From CAZAGT01 sp964484515 (GTDB taxonomy: Bacteria > Desulfobacterota > DSM-4660 > Desulfatiglandales > HGW-15), in contig CAZAGT010000084.1 of the NCBI GenBank assembly GCA_964484515.1, positions 1-16,417 of the forward strand: a stretch of DNA of 16,417 bases, in the 5' to 3' direction. Shown in pieces: positions 7,887-13,636 of the stretch. Under the pieces are notes generated by a model. It had not been told where the DNA came from, made no database searches, and saw only the letters and a list, made by a program, of their open reading frames with translations. The stretch's first letter is position 1. Each line of letters begins with the position of its first letter. The translations under genes and the position numbers were made by a program.

Positions 7887-8735
7887 TCACACGGAGAAGT
7901 GTTTTTGGATTTCCTTGGTTCCTGCGAACCCGTGCTCGTCGGTCGGATAGGCGCCGGAGCGAATATCTTCCGTGAAGCCGTTGAAACCGGCGACGATTTC
8001 GGGTGCCAGGATCTTGTACTGCTTGACGAACTTCGGTACGAACCGCTCGAAGAGTCCCAGGATATCATAGGCGTTTAGGTTCTGGCCGTTGACGTGCGGT
8101 CCTGCCCCGCAACCGATCGTCACGGCCTCCACCGACTCTGTGATGACCTTGGCGACCCCGCTGGGTATACACTCCAGCACGATCGCGAAAGCACCGGCCG
8201 CATCCAAGGCCTTGGCATCTGCAATGAGCTGTTCCGCCTCTGCCCTGGTCCTGCCCTGCACCGTAAAGCCGCCCAACGCAGAGGCGCTCTGGGGCGTCAG
8301 GCCGATGTGCCCCATGGCCGGAATGCCAGCGCTCACAATCTTTTCCACGTAGGGGGCAAAGTATTCGCCGCCCTCCATCTTCACGCAATCGGCCTCACTT
8401 TCTTTGAGGATGCGCCCGGCGCTCGCGAGGGCCTGTTCCGGACTCAGCTGATAACTCATGAAGGGCATGTCACCCACAACGAGGGTGTTAGGAGCGCCGC
8501 GCCGCACGGCCCTGGCGTGATAGATGATGTCCTCAAGCGTTACGGGGTTAGTCCTTTCCAGTCCCTGGACGACCATGCCCAGCGAGTCCCCGACGAGAAT
8601 CAGCTCGGCCTCGGAACGGTCCACCAATCGAGCAAAGGGATAGTCGTACACGGTGATCATGGTCACCTTTTGGTTATTGCTCTTTTTTTCTCGAAAGGAT
8701 GGAATAGTCGACTTCTTCTTGGTCGCTTCAGTCAT
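7887..8735 (-). CDS. panB: 3-methyl-2-oxobutanoate hydroxymethyltransferase (ketopantoate synthesis)
   Basis: The 282-residue PanB transfers a hydroxymethyl group from 5,10-methylene-tetrahydrofolate to 2-ketoisovalerate, the first committed step of pantothenate and coenzyme A synthesis in the cytoplasm. The TIM-barrel family is shown by MITVYDYPFA (residues 26-35), VGDSLGMVV with metal ligand Asp50, VVGDMPFMSYQ with Asp89, CVKMEGG with Lys119, MGHIGLTPQ with His143, LECIPS with catalytic Glu188 and IGCGAGPHVNGQ. The length is near the usual 265-280; the N-terminus has a Lys-rich extension of about 20 residues. The ATG at 8735 follows GAGG by about 7 bases. Its substrate is the product of the IlvD encoded next in the same direction. 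No panC or panD is in the window. Confidence 0.95.
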   Translation of the reverse strand: MTEATKKKSTIPSFREKKSNNQKVTMITVYDYPFARLVDRSEAELILVGDSLGMVVQGLERTNPVTLEDIIYHARAVRRGAPNTLVVGDMPFMSYQLSPEQALASAGRILKESEADCVKMEGGEYFAPYVEKIVSAGIPAMGHIGLTPQSASALGGFTVQGRTRAEAEQLIADAKALDAAGAFAIVLECIPSGVAKVITESVEAVTIGCGAGPHVNGQNLNAYDILGLFERFVPKFVKQYKILAPEIVAGFNGFTEDIRSGAYPTDEHGFAGTKEIQKHFSV

Positions 8736-9056
8736 AATAGGACCTCATGTCGAAAGCTTGTAACCTCTCATGGTTCCCGAATACTCGTCCCCAGTGCCAA
8801 CCACCGATCTTCTCATCACGATAAGCCTTTGGGCAGCAACTTCTCCGCAAGGTGCGAAGATGCTTTCACACCCCCGGAGGATGGTCTCAAAGGCAAGTCG
8901 GTTGCGGCTGGGCACTTCTTACTGCTATTCAAATTCCTGTTCCCGCCAGCCAGGCACCCTCGTTCAATCGCATTACGGACGCGCTGCGGGAGCATCGTAA
9001 CGAAACGAGTTGGCATTGTCAATCGGACTCCGGGTCGGCTGATACCCCGAAACCCG
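8736..9056. other. Divergent intergenic region between panB and the methyltransferase gene
   Basis: About 320 bases with several short overlapping open frames on both strands, none with family resemblance, a good start site or typical length. The panB promoter should lie here on the minus strand, but I could not point to a -35/-10 pair with confidence. Otherwise I see nothing definite. Confidence 0.4.
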
Positions 9057-9086
9057 TTGACCCCGCCGACATTTTTTCGCTATGAT
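9057..9086 (+). promoter_or_regulatory. Sigma-70-type promoter of the UroD-family/PAS operon
   Basis: TTGACC (9057-9062) and TATGAT (9081-9086) are separated by 18 bases, including a T-run. The predicted transcript would start near 9093 and have a leader of about 70 bases. Confidence 0.7.
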
Positions 9087-9088
9087 AC

Positions 9089-9121
9089 CCCGCACTGTGC
9101 GGGCTGACGTTGACCTACGTC
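9089..9121 (+). promoter_or_regulatory. Two consecutive small hairpins at the 5' end of the leader
   Basis: CCCGCA (9089-9094) pairs with TGCGGG (9098-9103) across a 3-base loop, and GACGT (9106-9110) pairs with ACGTC (9117-9121) across a 6-base loop, just after the predicted transcription start. No known riboswitch class is recognised. They may stabilise the mRNA end or form part of a small regulatory leader. Confidence 0.35.
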
Positions 9122-9164
9122 GGGATGAAAGACCCTGATTTGATCGGTTTTTGAGGAAAAGGTC

Positions 9165-10214
9165 GTGAACGGAAACGAATCTCACTCGCAGATCACGGGC
9201 CGGGAGATTTCGCAAATGGCCATGGAGTTGCGCGAACCTCCGCGCACGCCGGTCACCGTCATCGGCGGAGGTGCCTGCTACGTCCAAATGGCCGGTGAGA
9301 CCTTCGCGGGGATCAAGGATGATCCGAAACGAATTGCCAGGGTTTTTGTTGATGCCTTCAGAAGAATCGGGCACGATCTCCTATGGGCCGGGTCGAACTT
9401 TATCAACTATCCGATTCATTTCCTAGGCTGTCCCATCAAGGACGATTCTGCCGACGGGCCGGCCCTTGCGGGCACCGTCATTCAAGACTTGGGTGAACGC
9501 GAGTCCCTGAACATCGGTAAGGTGCTTGATAACGCGACGATGCTGGGCATTATCGAATCCCACTCCTTGGTAGCGGATGCTATCGGCAAGGAGGCCATGC
9601 TTTTGCCGACTCATTGGGGGCCCCTGACGACGGCCGCTCGCATATTGGGACCGGAGAAGACCATGATGGCGATGGTCACGGACCCGGACGATCTGCTCAG
9701 CCTGATCCGGTTCTCTGCTCAGCTGATCTGGGAGCTGGCAGATCGGGCCATGAGTCACCCTGATATCCTGGGCATCAATATCGCCGAACCCATGGCGTCG
9801 GGAGACATGATTTCGGTTGATGCCTTCAGAACCTATGTCAAGCCGTTTCTAAAGGACATCGTGCACCGCACCAAGCTCAAGGGGAAGTACTGCATGATCC
9901 ACATCTGCGGTGATACGACGGCATTGTTTGACGATATCCTTGAGGTAAATCCGAACTGCTTCAGTGTGGAGTCCAAGGTTGATCTCCGGAAGGCCAAGCC
10001 GATCTTTGCCGGACGAATATGCATCGCAGGGAACGTTTCGCCTTCAGGCCCGTTCTTATCGGGGACGCCGGCCGAGGTCGTTGCCGAGGCTCAAGGCTGC
10101 CTGCAGGCTTGGGGTGATAGGAAAGGTTACGTGCTGACCTTGGGATGTGACTTCGCAAAAGACGTTCCAATCGAAAACATCCACGCGTTGATGTCGCTAA
10201 AGAACGCCGCCTAA
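9165..10214 (+). CDS. Uroporphyrinogen decarboxylase family protein (MtaA/CmuA-type methyltransferase)
   Basis: The 349-residue protein belongs to the uroporphyrinogen decarboxylase fold family (PF01208), but to the branch of corrinoid-dependent methyltransferases rather than haem enzymes. It carries the zinc-binding pattern of MtaA/CmuA-like enzymes: HICGD with His246 and Cys248, and GCDF with Cys328. Other family marks are LGCPIKDD near residue 87, NIAEPMASGDMIS near 206 and GNVSPSGPF near 290. Members move a methyl group between a corrinoid protein and a thiol or similar acceptor; partner and substrate are not shown here, and no corrinoid protein is encoded nearby. The start is the GTG at 9165, with GAGG about 8 bases upstream. 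The PAS sensor gene follows after 36 bases, suggesting an operon. Confidence 0.85.
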   Translation: MNGNESHSQITGREISQMAMELREPPRTPVTVIGGGACYVQMAGETFAGIKDDPKRIARVFVDAFRRIGHDLLWAGSNFINYPIHFLGCPIKDDSADGPALAGTVIQDLGERESLNIGKVLDNATMLGIIESHSLVADAIGKEAMLLPTHWGPLTTAARILGPEKTMMAMVTDPDDLLSLIRFSAQLIWELADRAMSHPDILGINIAEPMASGDMISVDAFRTYVKPFLKDIVHRTKLKGKYCMIHICGDTTALFDDILEVNPNCFSVESKVDLRKAKPIFAGRICIAGNVSPSGPFLSGTPAEVVAEAQGCLQAWGDRKGYVLTLGCDFAKDVPIENIHALMSLKNAA

Positions 10215-10250
10215 TCCCGACCTCTTTAGGAAGGGGAACGACTAAATGCT

Positions 10251-11038
10251 ATGTCGGAAAGGTCATTCTGCTTCATGTATACAAACTCAACCCAAGAAGA
10301 TTTGTTACAGAGGATCCATGAGTTTGAACAAGAACTGCGTGAATGTAGAGATGCGAAGGAAGAACTGAACAGGTCACGGGACTATCTAGCCGGCATTACG
10401 CAGGGCATGTACGAGGGTTTCGTGGTCATCGATAGAGAATATCGCATCAAGGAGGTCAACGACCGGTACCTGAATTACCACGGACGCACCCGGAAAGAGG
10501 TCATTGGCGCCACCTGCTATGAGATAAGCCATATGGTCGACGAACTCTGCCCCGACCAGGCACGTGTCTGCCCTGCAAAGGCCGTGTTCGACAGCGGCGC
10601 TCCCTTACGGATAACACACGACCGTGCCGGCTGCCAAAATCAGCGACTGACCTTTGAGATCTATGCTTTTCCCCTCTTTGGGCAAGACGGGACGGTGGAG
10701 CATGTGGTGAGGGTTCCCACGAGGTTACGGATCGCAAACGGGCTGAAGACGAAAAAGTGCGGAGAGAAAAGATTGAGGCTATCCTTGAAATGGCAGGCGC
10801 GGTTCGGCATGAACTCTATCAACCCATGCAGGCGCTTATGTACTGCGAGCAGATGCTCATGAACATAGCTGAGGATAATCCGCTCCATCAACCTATCCAA
10901 CAGATCATCGAAAACATTGATCGTATGGCCGCGATCACCCGAAAACTCAGTTATGTCGAGAGGTATGAAACAAAGGATTACATCGAGGGGACCAGAATCA
11001 TCGATATCGACAGGGCTTCCCGGACCGATGAGAATTGA
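10251..11038 (+). pseudogene. PAS-domain histidine-kinase-like sensor, interrupted by a one-base frameshift
   Basis: The first frame (10251 on) gives a short coiled coil (residues about 12-45) and a PAS domain (about 45-155) with several cysteines (GATCYEIS, DELCPDQARVCP, RAGCQ). Near 10713-10720 the sense switches to the -1 frame: the old frame runs out at 10862, while the other continues SHEVTDRKRAEDEK, then a HisKA-like helix with the H-box VRHELYQPMQAL and ends YETKDYIEGTRIIDIDRAS at 11038. Adding one T at the GGTTCCC run restores a single protein of about 262 residues. No HATPase domain follows; short PAS-HisKA proteins with this ending appear to be a natural group, so its lack may not be damage. 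The ATG at 10251 has AGGAAGGGG about 14 bases upstream; ATG 10275 is an alternative. It could be a true pseudogene or a sequencing/assembly error. Confidence 0.75.
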
Positions 11039-11051
11039 TCCGAAGGCATCC

Positions 11052-11072
11052 GCATCCTTTTGGCGATGCTTT
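11052..11072 (+). terminator. Weak hairpin after the sensor gene
   Basis: GCATC (11052-11056) pairs with GATGC (11065-11069) and is followed by TTT. A second GCATC at 11046-11050 can also pair. The position 13 bases after the stop codon is right for a terminator, but the stem is short. Confidence 0.25.
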
Positions 11073-11243
11073 ACCCTACTGTTGTATAAACAACACGTCG
11101 AAAAGTGTGAAAAGACAAGAATAACAGAGGCCTGCGCCATTCTTCGCGTTCACTCTGGATATCACCGACTGTTAAGTCCAGCGAAACCCAAAATACGCCG
11201 TGTTGTTTACCCTCCGGGAAAGCCGATGATACCGCATCTTCTG

Positions 11244-11330
11244 CGTTGCCGAGGGTTTGCAGTAGGCTACTACGGCTGCACCCTCGGCGCCTGGAATCTG
11301 CAGTATCCTCGACTTTTGCAACGTTAGGGT
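11244..11330. repeat. Structured palindromic repeat, fuller copy (copy B)
   Basis: An outer pair CGTTGC (11244-11249) / GCAACG (11318-11323) encloses a perfect 9-bp stem GCCGAGGGT (11248-11256) / ACCCTCGGC (11280-11288), inside which GCAG (11259-11262) pairs with CTGC (11276-11279). The right part (11279-11330) recurs at 1-52 of the window. Read inward from each end, the arms share CGTTGC, CGAGG and TGCAG in the same order, so the element is an imperfect inverted repeat of about 80 bases. It contains no gene and lies between the broken sensor gene and the RidA gene, like REP or MITE-type elements. The remainder of 11039-11415 shows no gene. Confidence 0.75.
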
Positions 11331-11415
11331 TTACCCAACAACATCTGTCGACCCTCGAACCGCAACCCTTATACCGTTGACAAAAACCCTATCACCAGGA
11401 AGGAGGGCTTAGAAG

Positions 11416-11877
11416 ATGAAGGCTGAAGCAAGACTGAAGGAACTGGGTCTCAAACTTCCAGCGGCTGCAACGCCGGTGGCCAACTATGTCAGTGCAGTCC
11501 GAACGGGTAACCTCGTGTTCCTCTCCGGCCATGGCCCTCTCCGGGACGATGGCACGATGATAACGGGGAAGCTTGGTGCGGAATTAGGAACCGAAGAAGG
11601 ATATGAGGGTGCCCGCCGAGTGGCGCTCATCTTGCTGTCGTCATTAAGGGCTGAAATTGGAGACCTCAATAAGGTCAAACGGATCGTAAAGCTGCTTGGT
11701 ATGGTCAATTGTACACCTGACTTCCTCGATCAGCCGAAGGTCATCAACGGCGCCTCTGATCTGCTCGTCGAGGTCTTTGGGGACAAGGGTAAACATGCCC
11801 GCTCGGCCGTCGGCATGAACGCCCTGCCCATGAACATCTGTGTTGAGATCGAGATGATCGTGGAAGTGGAGGACTAA
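11416..11877 (+). CDS. RidA family protein (YjgF/YER057c/UK114)
   Basis: The 153-residue protein fits the YjgF-like subgroup of the Rid family that is longer than classical RidA (about 130). It shows VANYVSAVRTGNLVFLSGHG (residues 21-40), EEGYEGARRVALILLSSL, KRIVKLLGMVNCTPDF and KHARSAVGMNALPMN with Arg129, the residue that in RidA proteins contacts the carboxylate of the bound imine or enamine, and a Glu-containing last strand (VEIEMIVE). RidA hydrolyses reactive 2-aminoacrylate-type intermediates of amino acid metabolism; longer relatives have varied or unknown roles, so the exact substrate is open. AGGAGG 9 bases before the ATG supports the start. The stop TAA overlaps the ATG of a sigma-factor remnant (TAATG at 11875-11879). 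Confidence 0.88.
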   Translation: MKAEARLKELGLKLPAAATPVANYVSAVRTGNLVFLSGHGPLRDDGTMITGKLGAELGTEEGYEGARRVALILLSSLRAEIGDLNKVKRIVKLLGMVNCTPDFLDQPKVINGASDLLVEVFGDKGKHARSAVGMNALPMNICVEIEMIVEVED

Positions 11878-12020
11878 TGGAGGTCGCCGATCCTGAGACG
11901 TGGGTTGATCGGCATGGAGATTGTCCCTATGGCTATGCCCTGTCATGAATGAAGGATCCAACCATCGCCGAAGACCTTCTGCAGGAAACCCTCCCTACCG
12001 CCCTCAACGACCAAAAGGGT
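11877..12020 (+). pseudogene. N-terminal remnant of an ECF-type sigma-70 factor
   Basis: From the ATG at 11877 the frame reads ADPETWVDRHGDCPYGYALS, then a TGA stop at 11946-11948, then continues in the same frame MKDPTIAEDLLQETLPTAL. Together this follows the usual opening of ECF sigma factors (ETWVDxHGDYLYRYALxRLxDPxxAEDLVQETFLAAL, regions 2.1-2.2), with the stop in place of a residue in the RLRD segment. After about residue 48 the likeness ends, and hpnH begins 6 bases later, its AAAAGGGT ribosome-binding site lying inside the remnant. The rest of the expected 170-200 residues is missing. It is a dead gene stub; if the first ATG is translated it makes only a 23-residue peptide. Confidence 0.6.
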
Positions 12021-12025
12021 GAATT

Positions 12026-13126
12026 ATGGGCGTACCTCTTGTTCAACAGTACCGGGTCATGCGTTACATCCTCAGCCAGCGCCTGCGGGGACAACGAAAA
12101 TACCCGTTGGTTCTGATGTTGGAGCCTCTCTTTCGCTGCAATCTATCCTGCACGGGGTGCGGCAAGATCAAATACCCGGAAGAGATCCTCAAGCGACAAC
12201 TGAGTATCGAGGAGTGCCTTGCAGCTGCAGATGAATGCGGTGCCCCGGTGGTGTCGATCGCCGGCGGGGAGCCACTCCTGCACCCCGAAATGCCTCAGAT
12301 CGTGGAGGGTATCGTAAGGCAAAAGCGTTTTGCTTATCTATGCACCAACGGTCTGCTCCTCCGGAAACGGATCCATCAGTACGCTCCCTCGCCCTATTTT
12401 ACGTTTTCGATCCACCTTGACGGCGGCCGTGAGCACCATGACGCGTCCGTTGCGAGGGAGGGTGTCTTTGACGTGGCCGTTGAGGCCGTCAAGGCGGCTC
12501 GTGCCGAAGACTTTCGTGTCACGATCAACTGTACGTTGTATGAGGGCATTATGCCCCGGGAAGTGGCCGACTTCTTCGATTTTGTAACCGATCAGGGCAT
12601 CGAAGGAATCACCGTGGCTCCCGGCTTTCATTATGAGAAAGCGGCTAATCAGGAGGTATTTCTGAGGAAGCAAGCAGGCAAGCATCTCTTCCGTGAAATC
12701 TTCAGACTGGGACGCGGGCGTCGGTGGACATTTAATCATACGGGGCTCTATTTGGATTTCCTGGCCGGTAACCAGACATACCAGTGTACGCCCTGGGGCA
12801 CTCCGACACGCAACGTCCTCGGCTGGCAGCAGCCCTGCTATTTGCTGGTGAACGAGGGACATGTCGCGAGCTTCCAACAACTGTTGACGGCCACTGATTG
12901 GGAGCACTACGGCACCGGCCGCAACCCCAAATGCGGGCACTGCATGCTGCACAGCGGCTTTGAGGCCACGGCAGTTGAGGACACCATGCGCCACCCCCTC
13001 AAGGCACTGGGGGTGTTTCTGCGTGGTCCGCGCTTGGAGGGACCGATGGCGCAGGAACTGCTTTTGGCCGATACGGCCACCGCCTCGGGCCGTGAAGAGA
13101 AAAATCTGGAGTCGGCGACCCGGTAG
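12026..13126 (+). CDS. hpnH: Hopanoid biosynthesis radical SAM protein HpnH (adenosylhopane synthase)
   Basis: The 366-residue protein closely follows known HpnH sequences. HpnH uses a [4Fe-4S] cluster and S-adenosylmethionine to add a 5'-deoxyadenosyl group to hopene, making adenosylhopane, the precursor of C35 hopanoids. The cluster motif is CNLSCTGC (Cys38, 42, 45); VVSIAGGEPLLHPEMPQIV is the SAM-binding GGEP region; SIHLDGGREHHD, GNQTYQCTPWGTPTR and the C-terminal SGFEATAVEDT are HpnH-like. At the C-terminus the pair C303-x-x-C306 is present, but residue 310 is Ser, where HpnH proteins I recall have a third Cys (CxxCMVHCGYE). The ATG at 12026 follows AAAAGGGTG closely and gives the typical MxVPLxQQ start. 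The shc and hpnG genes lie downstream in the same direction, after a 510-base gap. Confidence 0.93.
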   Translation: MGVPLVQQYRVMRYILSQRLRGQRKYPLVLMLEPLFRCNLSCTGCGKIKYPEEILKRQLSIEECLAAADECGAPVVSIAGGEPLLHPEMPQIVEGIVRQKRFAYLCTNGLLLRKRIHQYAPSPYFTFSIHLDGGREHHDASVAREGVFDVAVEAVKAARAEDFRVTINCTLYEGIMPREVADFFDFVTDQGIEGITVAPGFHYEKAANQEVFLRKQAGKHLFREIFRLGRGRRWTFNHTGLYLDFLAGNQTYQCTPWGTPTRNVLGWQQPCYLLVNEGHVASFQQLLTATDWEHYGTGRNPKCGHCMLHSGFEATAVEDTMRHPLKALGVFLRGPRLEGPMAQELLLADTATASGREEKNLESATR

Positions 13127-13199
13127 AGAATACCCGCCCCGTATACGAGACCTTTAGGAAACATCCCCGGTTGGTGGGTAGGGGGGCCGACTTTGATTC

Positions 13200-13376
13200 A
13201 CCAAATTCGAAGCACGAAATCCGGAACTCGAAACAATATTAAATGACCAAGACCCAAATGACCGAAATTGTGTGGCACGGCCTTTCTGTCCATAAACACT
13301 AGGTGGATAAGTTGTTTCTGGCATTGGGCATTTGGATTTCGAATTTGTTTCGGATTTAGATATTCGAATTTCGGGT
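13200..13376. repeat. Long imperfect inverted repeat between hpnH and shc
   Basis: The left arm (13203-13260, with AAATTCGAA, CGAAATCCGGA, ACTCGAAAC and CCCAAATG in order) is roughly the reverse complement of the right arm (13327-13374, with CATTTGGATTTCGAATTTG, TTTCGGATTTAG and ATTCGAATTTCGGG). The AT-rich arms differ sharply in composition from the flanking genes and enclose about 65 bases. The minus strand stays open and yields a FEYLNPKQIRNPNAQ-like peptide that I take to be a by-product of this repeat type rather than a protein. It resembles a degenerate dispersed palindromic repeat seen between genes in many environmental genomes. Confidence 0.7.
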
Positions 13377-13636
13377 TTGACGGTGTCTCTACTTTGCGCG
13401 GTATCGCCAAAGGGACATGATCAGATCCACAGGGCGTTCTTTCCAAGGTCGAAATAAAAGAACACCTCCAACCGTTATTCAGATCGCGTCATTCCCCCTG
13501 TATCTTCACCTCTGAGGCTTATCTTTTCACGTGCTTTATACCGGTACGCAGCTCCCTTTTTCTGTTGCCTTCCAAGGGAACATTTGTTAGGATTTGCGCC
13601 CGAAAATCAGAAGGATGGAAAAAGGGAGTGACTTCG
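13377..13636 (+). other. Upstream region of shc
   Basis: No gene is seen. GTTCTTT (13436-13442) and AAAGAAC (13457-13463) form a 7-bp inverted repeat with a 14-base spacer that could be an operator or hairpin. TTATAC near 13538 could serve as a -10 box, but no good -35 is at the right distance, so the promoter of shc stays unassigned. Confidence 0.35.

Noticed and set aside
8094..9107. 337-codon plus-strand open frame
   Set aside because: Largely antisense to panB and running into its upstream region; no motif and low-complexity mixed composition.
10713..10720. Programmed -1 frameshift in the sensor gene
   Set aside because: No heptameric slippery sequence and no clear downstream stimulator; a one-base loss or read error is simpler.
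10917..11327. 136-codon plus-strand ORF across the end of the sensor gene
   Set aside because: Out-of-frame overlap of the HisKA part, running into the palindromic repeat; no own start signal.
11377..11382. Perfect TTGACA as a promoter for the RidA gene
   Set aside because: At 17 bases downstream there is only the ribosome-binding site region, with no -10 box.
11877..11948. 23-codon ORF as an attenuator-type leader peptide
   Set aside because: No run of regulatory codons and no terminator pair; the likeness to an ECF sigma start explains it better.
13273..13289. TGGCAC as a sigma-54 promoter
   Set aside because: The -12 half reads TTCTG instead of TTGCW, and it lies within the inverted repeat.
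13198..13446. 82-codon minus-strand ORF as a small protein gene
   Set aside because: It is a translation of the AT-rich inverted repeat and shows only repeat-derived residues.
13565..13636. TTG start extending squalene-hopene cyclase by 24 residues
   Set aside because: The extension has no ribosome-binding site and no family likeness; GTG 13637 has GGGAG 8 bases upstream.
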